Part shown: piece by piece, positions 8,301-16,393 of the stretch
Layout of the letters: each line of letters starts with the position of its first letter
Numbering within the stretch: position 1 is the first letter of the stretch
Source of the DNA: JAJAZB01 sp964244295
Lineage (GTDB): Bacteria; Bacteroidota; Bacteroidia; Cytophagales; Spirosomataceae
Direction: 5' to 3'
DNA: 57,153 nt
NCBI GenBank assembly: GCA_964244295.1
Contig: CAXTIG010000046.1
Span: forward strand, 1 to 57,153
Notes under the pieces: model-generated
What the model was told of the DNA's origin: nothing
What the model saw: only the letters and a program-made list of their open reading frames with translations
The model's database searches: none
Made by a program: the position numbers and the translations under genes

Positions 8301-8866
8301 AGCCCGGTGAGGTGACGGGTAGCCATCGCCCGGTACCGCCCTACCTCCGGCGCGGGCAAATCGGTTTCTTTGGCGGCTTCGTCCCAGTGGCGCATCCGCA
8401 GGCTGAGGTCGAAGTACGGAGCCAGTTCATAGGCGCGGGCTTCAGCCTCACTCATCACGCCGCCCTGAAACACGAGCGTTTGCTTGCTGGCTTCCGAGAG
8501 CTTTTCAAAATAGTCCGCGAATTGAAAACAGAGGTAGCGCTTGGCCTGCACGTGCTTGAGCACCAATTGGGCGATTTTTTCGGAAAATCCTTTTTCCCGC
8601 AAAAATGCCGCGCCAATTTTTTCATGGCTCAAGTGGCCGTAGCCAGCCATGTCGTCGCCGCTGCGTTGGGGCAGAAAATGGCCCACATCGTGCAGGAAGG
8701 CGGCCAGCACCACTTCCTCGTCGTAGCCTTCGGCTTCGGCGAGTTGGGCGGCCTGGCCCATGTGTTCGAGCAAACTGACGGGTTCGCCGACGTACTCTTC
8801 CGCCCCACGGGCTTCGTAAAGGTTGAAAATGGTTTCGACGGTGGTTGAAATTTCCGTGGTGTGCAT
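8291..8866 (-). CDS. PhnZ-type HD-domain mixed-valent diiron oxygenase
   Basis: 191 residues. Rather than a hydrolytic HD protein it matches the PhnZ oxygenases, which cleave C-P (or related C-C) bonds of hydroxylated substrates using Fe(II)/Fe(III) and O2. Visible residues: Tyr25 and Glu28 (EEYVGEP, the PhnZ lid and pocket positions), His35 (LLEH), His59-Asp60 (FLHDVGHF), His81 (LSHEKIG), His105 and Lys109 (LKHVQAK), Asp162 (RHWDEA). Every spacing equals that of PhnZ as I remember it (Y24, E27, H34, H58, D59, H80, H104, K108, D161). PhnZ acts on 2-amino-1-hydroxyethylphosphonate; the exact substrate here is inferred. No PhnY-like 2-oxoglutarate oxygenase is in the window. The stop codon lies in a palindromic repeat. 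Confidence 0.85.
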   Translation of the reverse strand: MHTTEISTTVETIFNLYEARGAEEYVGEPVSLLEHMGQAAQLAEAEGYDEEVVLAAFLHDVGHFLPQRSGDDMAGYGHLSHEKIGAAFLREKGFSEKIAQLVLKHVQAKRYLCFQFADYFEKLSEASKQTLVFQGGVMSEAEARAYELAPYFDLSLRMRHWDEAAKETDLPAPEVGRYRAMATRHLTGLLS

Positions 8867-8995
8867 GGTCGGTTTGTTACCTTTTTATCAAGGATCGGTT
8901 TAGCATTTTTTGTCATGCCTCCTAAAGTCGGCATAGCAAGTTAGTTTCGTTCGGTTTTCAGTCATCCAGAACAGCTTTCGAATCAAAAAAAGGTG

Positions 8996-11044
8996 TCAAA
9001 ATCTTACTCCCACCGTCACCCACAAACTCCGCCCCACCCCGTTGATACCCGACCCGTGCGTACGATAATCCCGGTTCGTCAGGTTTTGGGCGTGAAGATT
9101 GAGCAAATACGGACCCGAATCATACCCTGCCAGCACGTTGAGCACCGCCCAGCCGGGCGTGCCGCCCTTCGGGATTCGGTTGTCGTCGCGGTCGCCAGCA
9201 GCGAGGCGGTCTTGCTTGTCGGCAAAAACCACTTCCGGGCGCAGAAAAAATCCGTTGCGGCGGGCTTCCAGGCCCAGCCGCCCGTTAAAGGGCGGCACCC
9301 GGCGCAGCGGCTCGGCTTTGGTTTCGTTCTGGCCGTAGGCGTAGGCGGCTGAAGCGTAGATTTTCAGCAAATCCAAAACCTGAATTTCCGTTTCCAGTTC
9401 CGCCCCTCGAATCAGGGCGCGTTCGGTATTTTCCTTGCGGTACACGGGTACGCCCCCGATTTGCTCGGTACCGACCCGCACCCGCGTGATGAGGTCGCGG
9501 AGGCTGTTTTGGAACAAAGCCAAGCTCGCACTCACCCGCCGCGTGCGGAGTTTGTAACCGAGTTCGAGGTTGACGGAGCGTTCCGGTTTCAGGCTGGCGG
9601 TGGGCAGTTCGTAGCGAAAATCGACGATGCCGAGCGTGCCGAGGTCGTCGACGTTGGGGGCGCGGAAGCCGGTGTTCAGCGCGGCGTACAGCCGGGAGCG
9701 TTGCGAAAGTTCGTAACCCAGCGAGGCGTTGCCCACGAGCGCCTTCGGCTGGAGGTTGACCTGGCCGAGCGTGGCGTCGTCCACGTCGATGGAAAAGCCG
9801 TTGAATCGCCCGCCGAAGCCCAGTTGCCAGCGCCCCAAGTCGAGTTGGTGCAGCGAGTAGAGCGCGTAGTTGAGCACGGTGGAGCCGTCGGGGTACAGGC
9901 CCCGGCCCGTGGTCCGCTGGCCGGTCGAGGTGTTTTCGTCCACGCGGTCGCTGTTCACCCGGTCGTGGTACACTTCCAGACCCGAGTTGGCCGTCCACTT
10001 GGCGGCGGGTTGGGAGGTCACGTTCAGACTCAGGCCGAGGGTGCGGACCTGGTCGGTTTCGGTGCGGCGGCTAGTGCTGCCGTTGCGCTGCGAAACCCGG
10101 CCCTCGCGGGTGGCTTGGTGCGAAACGGTCGCGGTGAGTTTTCGGAAGGCCCGGTTTTCGGTCGTCGTTTCCAATCGGGCGTACGTCAGGTTACGGCGCT
10201 GGGGGTCAAATTCGTTGAGGGCGAAATTTTCGAGCCGGTAGCGGTAGTACACCGGTACGTGGCGTTGTTCCAAAAATTGGTGCGCGAGTGAAAACACGGC
10301 ATTGCGGCCCAGCCGGGTTTTGATTTTGGCATTGAAGGCCCGCTCTTGATAGCCGCTGGGGCGCTGCCGCCCGGTGGTATCGCCGCCGATGAGGTCGCCG
10401 AAATTCCGAAGCGTCACGCCGACCGTCCCGGCCCAGCGGTCGTTGCCCGCCGATACCTCACCGCGCCCGGCCCCCTCCATCCCGCCCGTCGCCAGCCGCC
10501 CCAGCAGGCGGGCCTCGACGCCGGAGTTGAACTCCGGCTCACGGGTGAACAACTGAATCGTGCCGCCGAGCGCGTCGCTGCCGTAGGGCACCGAGCCGCC
10601 GCCGCGCAGCGCCTCGATGCGGTCGAGGCTGAGGGCGTCCACGGTGTTGAGGTACTGGTTGGGGCCGTAGCGGAACGTGCTGTTGTTCAGACGAATGCCG
10701 TCGATGAGCGTGAGGGTTTGGTTGCCCGTCAGCCCGCGCAAAAACGGCGAACCACCGCCGTGCGTGGTTTTCTGGACAAACACCCCGGCGATGCCCGCGA
10801 GCGCTTCGGGGGTACTGCGAGGCTGGTAGGTGCGGAAGGTGCGTGCGTTGAGCACGTTGACCGAGCCGGGCGTATCGAAGGCGGTTTGCTCCGAGCGCCG
10901 GGCGGTCACGAGCACCTCGTCGAGTTGGGTGTCAGGCGTCGTCCTCGTCGTCGTGCTGTCCGGCTTCGGGGTCTGGGCCAGCAGGCCGCTCGTCGTCAAA
11001 CAAGTCAAAAAAATCGCCAAAGGCGTTTTCATCGGGTTCTTCAT
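8996..11044 (-). CDS. TonB-dependent outer-membrane receptor
   Basis: About 682 residues from the ATG at 11044 (MKNPMKTPLAIFLTC..., signal peptide ending GLLAQ); the frame extends upstream to 11107 but that segment lacks signal character. A plug domain follows (LDEVLVTARRSEQ, then RIEALRGGGSVPYGSDALGG) and a 22-strand barrel ending in aromatic VTVGVRF, as outer-membrane insertion requires. The layout (short N-terminus without a carboxypeptidase-like domain; PERSVNLELGYK and LALFQNSLRDLI strands) resembles BtuB/heme-siderophore receptors rather than SusC. Cargo is unknown. The neighbours (HD oxygenase downstream; phosphoesterase and GDPD upstream on the same strand) make an organophosphorus ligand worth considering, as inference only. 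Confidence 0.9.
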   Translation of the reverse strand: MKNPMKTPLAIFLTCLTTSGLLAQTPKPDSTTTRTTPDTQLDEVLVTARRSEQTAFDTPGSVNVLNARTFRTYQPRSTPEALAGIAGVFVQKTTHGGGSPFLRGLTGNQTLTLIDGIRLNNSTFRYGPNQYLNTVDALSLDRIEALRGGGSVPYGSDALGGTIQLFTREPEFNSGVEARLLGRLATGGMEGAGRGEVSAGNDRWAGTVGVTLRNFGDLIGGDTTGRQRPSGYQERAFNAKIKTRLGRNAVFSLAHQFLEQRHVPVYYRYRLENFALNEFDPQRRNLTYARLETTTENRAFRKLTATVSHQATREGRVSQRNGSTSRRTETDQVRTLGLSLNVTSQPAAKWTANSGLEVYHDRVNSDRVDENTSTGQRTTGRGLYPDGSTVLNYALYSLHQLDLGRWQLGFGGRFNGFSIDVDDATLGQVNLQPKALVGNASLGYELSQRSRLYAALNTGFRAPNVDDLGTLGIVDFRYELPTASLKPERSVNLELGYKLRTRRVSASLALFQNSLRDLITRVRVGTEQIGGVPVYRKENTERALIRGAELETEIQVLDLLKIYASAAYAYGQNETKAEPLRRVPPFNGRLGLEARRNGFFLRPEVVFADKQDRLAAGDRDDNRIPKGGTPGWAVLNVLAGYDSGPYLLNLHAQNLTNRDYRTHGSGINGVGRSLWVTVGVRF

Positions 11045-11099
11045 CGTAAAATTCGCCGGGGTCGACCGGGCGGCGTTGGGTGGGGGGAAGGAAAAAAAG

Positions 11100-11192
11100 A
11101 ACCTCACCCCCGGCCCCTCTCCTGCTGGGAGGGGTGAAAAAAACTTCCAGGCAGGCTCCCCTCTCAGCAGGAGAGGGGCCGGGGGTGAGGTT
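11100..11192. repeat. Palindromic repeat, CTCACCCCCGGCCCC family
   Basis: 28-bp perfect arms (11100-11127 and 11165-11192; ends AACCTCACCCCCGG and CCGGGGGTGAGGTT) around a 37-nt centre, between the phosphoesterase gene end and the TonB receptor start. The CTCCTGCTGGGAGGG-like core is related in style to the repeat inside the phosphoesterase gene at 12504-12590. Confidence 0.85.
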
Positions 11193-11212
11193 CTACGGGG
11201 CGGTAAAATTCT

Positions 11213-13991
11213 TCACGGCTTCTTCTTTTTCTTGTACAACCTCGGATTGGCCTGGTATTCCCGCGCCGAGCGTTCTTTTTCGTCTTCTTCGGCGCGGTCT
11301 TGTTTCAGGTAATCGTCGTCGTCGAGCACGGGGCTTTCTTTCAGCGCCTTCCAGTCGAAACCCTCGTCAATCGGCGTGAGGGCTTTTTTCGGGTCAAAAA
11401 TCCGGGCGTCGACCGGCACGGCGGCGTAGGGCGTGAAGTCGGGTTGGTCGGTGAAAAATTCGCTGAGGTCCGTCGCGCCAAAATCGTACTGATTCAGGCA
11501 GGGAATGCCCAGCAGGTTCCAGAACGTTTTGAACAAACTCCCGAAACTGTAGTGGCCTTTGGCGATGAAATTCTTCTTCGCGTAGGGTGAGTACACCTGC
11601 AACATACTGCGGTGGGCATCCACGTGGTCGGTGCCGCCCTGGGGGTCGTCTTCGGTCACGAAAATCGCCATGTTTTTCCAGTACGGCGTGCGGCTCAGGA
11701 ATTCCACCACCCGGCCCAGGGCCAGGTCGTTGTCGGCCATGTAACTTTCCCGGAACGGAAAACCCGCCAGTGGCCGCTCGCCCGCGCCGTGGTCGCCGGG
11801 TAGCATCAGCGGCAGGAAGCGCGGCATTTCTTTGCCCGACCCCGTAAATTTTTCGGTGAATTCCTGCATGAACACGGTGGCCCGGTACTGGTCGGGAATC
11901 GCCATGTTGTAAGTTGGGAAGGTGCGCGAGGTGTTGGCAAACATGGGCGCGGGCAGGGGGTAGTTGACCGTGTACACCTCGCCGCCCACTTTCATCGTTG
12001 AGTCGCTTACGCTGCCTTCCTGCTCGGTGGTGAAACCGAAGTTGTAGAAACTCACGCCGTGCCGGTCGAGGTGTTCCCACATCGAGCCGTCCTGGTTGTA
12101 GTCTTCGGGGTAAAACGTGCCGGAGGAGCCGTTGAAGGCGAATTTTCCCGGCGCTTTCGAGTCGGCGTTGAAGTTGCGCTTGCCGCCGTAGGCCGCCGAC
12201 ACGTGCGTTTCCATCCACTCGTTGGGGTACACGTTAGCCAGCCAGCGGTGCCCGTCGGCGGAATGGTCGGAGTCGCAGTAAAAATTATCGGCGGTGCCGA
12301 AGCGTTTGGCGAGGGCCAGGTGGTTGGGCATGACCGTCACGCCGGTCACGCGGGCGGAATTGCTGCGGTTGGCGACGCTGACGTTGTAGCCGAAGCGGGC
12401 CAGGGCGGGGGCGCCCGCGCCGTTTTTCAACTGGCCAAAGATTTCGTCGTAGGTGCGGTTTTCTTTGGAGATGAAGACGAGGTATTTGAGGGAATCGCCC
12501 TTAAAAACCCCACCCAACCCTCCCCTGCTGGGAGGGCTTTTCTCGCCTGGTAAAGCCCTCCCAGCAGGGGAGGGTTGGGTGGGGTTTTTCTCAAACCTAA
12601 AATTATACCCCACCACCCTCTCCGTCTCCGCCTTCAGCGCCGCGTCGGCGGGAATGTCGAGCACCGTCACGGAGCCTTTCATCAAACTGCCGATGTACGC
12701 GCCTTCGGGACCGGCTTTGAAGCCCTTCCCGGCGTTCGGGCCGGAGCCGTAGCCCTTCGCGTTGGCCACAACCAGTTTTTTCCCGTCGGGACTGACTTTG
12801 AGTTTGGAGGGAAACCAGCCGACGGGCAAATGGCCGAGTACGCTCAGCGTGGGCACGTCCACCACGGCGACAGCGTTGATTCCTGATTCGGCCACGTAAA
12901 GCCGCCGCCCGTCGGGCGAGAGGGCGAGGCCGAAGGGAATCGCGCCCCGGTAGCGGCCCAGGCGCGGGTCGAGTTGAAGTTCAATCGTCTTCACAATTTC
13001 CCCCGCCTGCGGGTCGAGCACCGAAATATTATCGTTGTTGCCGTTGGAAACGAAGACGTAGCGGTCACCCGCCACGACCGAGTTGGGGCTACTACCGCCC
13101 ACGGCGGGAATGCCTTCGACCATCTCTCCCACCAGAATCCCAGTTTTTACCTTTGCCGTGACCTGCCGCGTGGCGGCGTCGATAGCCCAGACCGAGAACG
13201 ACTCGGGCACGTTGGGGTCGCCAAGGCCAGGAATTTCCAGCGAATCCGTTTTCAACCCCTCGCGCATCTCCTTCGAGCCATAGGCGAAGGGCGGGAATTT
13301 CATCGCTGTTTCCTTCACCCGTTTCCGGTCGATGCCTTTCGCGAAGTTGTACTGAAACACGCCGACGTTGGCGACGTACACCGTTTTTTCGTCGGGCGAG
13401 AGCGTCACGCCGAAGGGGTAGCGACCCGTGGGTACGTTGGCGGTGACTTGCCGGGTTCTGGTATCCACCACCAGCAGGCGGAAGCCGATTTGGTCGACGG
13501 CGTAGAGCGTTTTTCCGTCTTTCGTCAAGACCAGATCGCCGAGGTAGCCGTCGGAATAATCCTGGTCGTTGAAGGTTTTGCTGCCGGAAATTTCGCCGAG
13601 TTTTTTGCCGGTGTTCAGGTCAAAAATAAAAATCTTGTTGGTCGTCCCGCCCGCCACGTACACGACCCGGTTGTCGGGCGAGACGGCCAGGCCCATGAAC
13701 ACGGCGGCAAGCAAATCGTCGTCGGTTTTGGGGGAATTGGGAATCTGAGTAATCGCCGGTCTTCCCGAAAAGATGTTTTTGAGAATGCTGATGCTGAACG
13801 GATTCGTGCCCGAATTGGCGGTTACGACGGTTTTCCCGTCGGGGCTGAGCGTCAGGCCGTAGGGGTGCGGCGCAATGCGGTAGGTACGGCCTTTAGGTCG
13901 CACGATTCGCCCGTTCGGAATCACTGTCTCGCCCGCCGGATTCACGGCGGTGGGACGGTTGCCAGCGGGGGCAGAAACGGTGGCTCCGACC
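11213..13991 (-). CDS. YncE-like beta-propeller / phosphoesterase (alkaline phosphatase-like) fusion, N-terminus lost in gap
   Basis: The reading frame is open from the N gap; no convincing ATG remains (a GTG at 13945 is available), so the signal peptide is presumably in the gap. From the GTG, residues about 25-430 are a YVTN/YncE seven-bladed propeller with recurring LSPDGKTV/LSPDEKTVYVANVG motifs. Residues about 480-880 are a phosphoesterase family (PF04185-type) domain with ENRTYDEIFG, DSDHSADGH and FVTEDDPQGGTDHVDAH metal-site motifs. This matches the known bifunctional YncE/alkaline phosphatase-like proteins. Between the domains, exactly at the linker, 29 residues are encoded by a palindromic repeat (12504-12590) inserted in frame. 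Likely secreted and acting on phosphate esters. Same strand as the GDPD gene beyond the gap. Confidence 0.88.
12504..12590. repeat. 87-bp perfect palindromic repeat inside a coding region
   Basis: Perfect 38-bp arms (12504-12541 and 12553-12590) with an 11-nt loop; outer ends AAAAACCCCACCCAACCC / GGGTTGGGTGGGGTTTTT. The length, 87 nt, is exactly 29 codons, so the phosphoesterase frame passes through unbroken, encoding a Pro/Gly/Ser-rich linker (PTQPSPAGRALPGEK... SPPSRGGLGG). Confidence 0.92.
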
Positions 13992-14114
13992 NNNNNNNNN
14001 NNNNNNNNNNNNNNNNNNNNNNNNNNNNNNNNNNNNNNNNNNNNNNNNNNNNNNNNNNNNNNNNNNNNNNNNNNNNNNNNNNNNNNNNNNNCTCCGACCA
14101 GAGGTCGGAGCCAC
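13980..14114. repeat. GTGGCTCCGACC palindrome interrupted by the assembly gap
   Basis: GTGGCTCCGACC (13980-13991) abuts the gap on the left, and CTCCGACC AGA GGTCGGAGCCAC (14092-14114) abuts it on the right. The two ends are copies of one palindromic unit, so the assembly probably broke in an inverted-repeat array. Confidence 0.7.
13992..14091. other. Assembly gap (100 N)
   Basis: Exactly 100 N, the usual placeholder for unknown length. It removes the 5' end of the phosphoesterase gene and the 3' end of the GDPD-like gene. Confidence 0.98.
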
Positions 14115-14903
14115 TTTTTCCAGAAAATCGCTTAATCCCTTCAAATCATCCGCGCCGATGAAATCCACGCGCAGGTCGGCCAGGGTTTGGTAGGCCAGCG
14201 GGGTGTCGGGCGTGGCCCAGAAGCGGACGGGCTTGCCCACGGCGTGGAGCGAATCGACGAAGGTTTTGACCTTCTGCCGGGCTGGTTCGGAGAGCACTTT
14301 TTTTCCGTCCCAAAATCCGCCGATTTCGTAAAACGGGGCGCTTACCACGGCGACGCGCTTCAGGGCTTCCGGGGAATACGCCGTTTTACGCCGCCCGTCG
14401 AACCACAGGATTTCATCGAATTTTCCAAAGTCTGAGGTACTGGGCATACTGCCGCTCACCACGAGGCGGACAGCGTTGGTTCCGGTGAAAACTGCCCGGT
14501 GCGGTTGCAGCACTTTTTCCAGCGCCCGCAGGGTTTCACCGCCGGTTTTTAAATCCACCAGCAGGTAAAGCGGGGCCGTGGGATTTGTTTTCCGCCAGGC
14601 GGCCATCGGTTCGAGGTAAAGTTTGTCGAGTGTCCGCGCCGGGCGGATGTCTTTTTTGTCGTGGGCCACGAACAGCGTGTCGTCGACCAGCCACACGTCG
14701 GCTTCGATGGAGCCGAAGCCCAGTTCCGCCGCCTCGTGAAAGGGGCGCGGGTGAACGTAGTCGTTGTGGGCGTGGGCGACCGTGGAGGCGGTTACCGTGG
14801 ATGGAGCAGCCGGCGATTGAGCTTGACTGGTCAGAACGCCGACCAGATGTGCCAACGCAGTTAGCCAGTACCACTTTTTGCTTTCACCACCCCGCGTTGT
14901 CAT
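14092..14903 (-). CDS. Secreted GDPD/PI-PLC-like phosphodiesterase, C-terminus in gap
   Basis: From the ATG at 14903 the protein opens MTTRGGESKKWYWLTALAH with a signal peptide ending SQAQ. The catalytic core has the PLC-like TIM-barrel start HAHNDYVHPRPFHEAAELGF, GSIEADVWLVDD (metal-binding Glu/Asp) and LFVAHDKKDIRP, followed by LYLLVDLKTGG. This is the secreted glycerophosphodiester phosphodiesterase/PI-PLC superfamily group common in Bacteroidota. The barrel looks complete at DFIGADDLKGLSDFLEK, just before the gap, so only a short tail is missing. The start codon itself lies in the AGGATGAC end of a palindromic repeat. Expected role: hydrolysis of glycerophosphodiesters in the periplasm or outside; substrate not readable. 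Confidence 0.82.
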
Positions 14904-14990
14904 CCTGAAAGGACCTTGTCGGCCAATCCTGGGACTTCGGGAATCGCTCCGGTAGGTCAACAAGGTCCTTTCAGGATGACAACGCGGGGT
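14889..14990. repeat. Palindromic repeat, GTCATCCTGA family, covering a start codon
   Basis: Perfect 31-bp arms (14889-14919 and 14960-14990; ends ACCCCGCGTTGTCATCCTGA / TCAGGATGACAACGCGGGGT) around a 40-nt loop. The left arm, read on the minus strand, contains the ATG at 14903 used by the GDPD-like gene. Confidence 0.88.
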
Positions 14991-15085
14991 GTTTTTTTTG
15001 CGAAGCATTACTTCGGACAGGCCCGGTTGAAGAGCGTTGTTAATCATGGCTGGCAGCGTAATTCAGAATTACAAAGGAAAAAGAA

Positions 15086-15114
15086 AAAGTGGCGGCGCAA
15101 GGCTCCGCCACTTT
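15086..15114 (-). terminator. Rho-independent terminator of the AT-rich T9SS gene
   Basis: AAAGTGGCGG / CCGCCACTTT, 10-bp arms with 9-nt loop. Read on the minus strand it is followed by TTCTTTTTCC, and it lies about 60 nt beyond the stop codon at 15175. Confidence 0.8.
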
Positions 15115-15174
15115 CTGATGGTCAAATTCACTTAACCAAAGCAAACGCGTTCTGTTGTACATAATGTACTTAAC

Positions 15175-16347
15175 TCATTTTTTTAAAAACTTCTTTCCTG
15201 GAAAGATTTTTCCATCTTTCCCCTTTAAAAATAGTATGTGTGTTCCAGCAGGTAAATCAGAGATCGGTACCTGCCTGGTATTATGAAGCGAAAAGTTTCC
15301 TTCTATTTTCCCATCCACATTTCTTATCTCGGCTTCTTGAACTTCCGCATCTTCATCAGAGTAGATGTTGATGAATTTTTCGGTAGGGTTTGGGGAAATG
15401 ACTATTCCTTTGCTTTCCTCATCCGAAGCTATCTCTCTTGATTCTTCCTCTATCACTTCTACTAAACTCGTTTCGTTATGCGAAATTCCACAAAAATCAG
15501 TGTAAGAAACACTAAAATATGAAGAACCTGTGTTGTTGGGAAGTAGCGTAGCAAAACTACTCATTGGGGTGCCATAATAACTTAGAGCTACAATCGAGGG
15601 ATTGCTTACACTCCAAGTCGCATTGTAACCTTGTATGTTATACCTAGCGCTTTTATAGCGAGGAATAACAAATTCACTGCCCGAGATTCCAGTGTATCCC
15701 TGTTCACGATAGAAGTTCTTGGAAGTGCTCGAGTTGGAAACAGGACAGTTGGAATTCACTACCGAAACATTTAGTGTGAAATTCCTGGCAGTTGGAGATG
15801 AAAAGTCGTAAATAATTGTGTTTGAGTTACTAGAAATAATGTTGTGTCCAACACTATTACTCCAGTTATACTGGCTTACTCCAGGAACAGAGGGAACAGA
15901 AAACTGACCTCTATTCTCTACACATGTGAAAGTAAAATCGCTGTTGATTTCACCAACTTGAGGCGAACCAATGTAAACCTCATATTCTCTCTCTGCGGAT
16001 ACAGACCAAGCAATTTGAATTTTTTCCGCATGAACTTTTAACTTCCCAATTCCAATAGAATTATTCCATTGAATTGTGAGGGTAGCTCCAAAAGTGTTGT
16101 CTAGTGAACCTGAAACGGATAGTACTGTGCCATTTTCCACTTCGTAGCCCACCAAAGAAACTGATTCATAATCACTCACACCGGCTTGGCAAGCAAGACC
16201 GCAATAACTTGTTTGAATTGTGTAAGTTTCAATTCGATTTGGGCAGCTTAAAGCTTTTCCAGTAATTGACAAGCTTACGTCACTGTATGCACTAAATGAG
16301 TAGAAAATCAGTGCAAGGGTAAAAAGGGTAAATTTGAGATTTTTCAT
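15175..16347 (-). CDS. AT-rich secreted protein with T9SS type A sorting domain
   Basis: 390 residues. Signal peptide MKNLKFTLFTLALIFYSFSAYS. The body is made of Ig/PKD-like all-beta modules with paired cysteines (ALSCPNRIETYTI; FTCVENRGQFSVPSVPGVSQYNWS) and no catalytic motif. The last 75 residues (IVISPNPTEKFINIYS ... LPAGTHILFLKGKDGK) are a type A T9SS sorting domain, so it is predicted to be secreted and anchored at the surface. The gene is clearly richer in A+T than neighbours, uses many AGT/AAT codons, and begins 46 nt after the SusD stop, so it may be read as the third gene of the susCD unit. The composition suggests a different origin; a similar AT-rich secreted gene lies at 37489-38712. 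Confidence 0.8.
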   Translation of the reverse strand: MKNLKFTLFTLALIFYSFSAYSDVSLSITGKALSCPNRIETYTIQTSYCGLACQAGVSDYESVSLVGYEVENGTVLSVSGSLDNTFGATLTIQWNNSIGIGKLKVHAEKIQIAWSVSAEREYEVYIGSPQVGEINSDFTFTCVENRGQFSVPSVPGVSQYNWSNSVGHNIISSNSNTIIYDFSSPTARNFTLNVSVVNSNCPVSNSSTSKNFYREQGYTGISGSEFVIPRYKSARYNIQGYNATWSVSNPSIVALSYYGTPMSSFATLLPNNTGSSYFSVSYTDFCGISHNETSLVEVIEEESREIASDEESKGIVISPNPTEKFINIYSDEDAEVQEAEIRNVDGKIEGNFSLHNTRQVPISDLPAGTHILFLKGKDGKIFPGKKFLKK

Positions 16348-16393
16348 GGTGGAAATGTTTGAAAACTCAGTTAAACGGGTCGAGATACAGGTG

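Noticed and set aside
8291..8866. Annotation as an ordinary HD phosphohydrolase
   Set aside because: Residue spacing, including the lid Tyr and Glu upstream of the first His, fits the PhnZ oxygenase group instead.
8629..8934. Minus-strand frame starting at 8934 after a GGAGG sequence
   Set aside because: The purine-rich site is attractive, but the frame overlaps the PhnZ-type gene out of phase and its product is not protein-like.
9461..11137. Plus-strand open frames opposite the TonB receptor
   Set aside because: GC-rich antisense frames without protein-like composition.
12974..14161. Plus-strand frame of about 395 codons crossing the N gap
   Set aside because: Antisense to the propeller gene, runs through 100 N, and its product has no recognisable domain.
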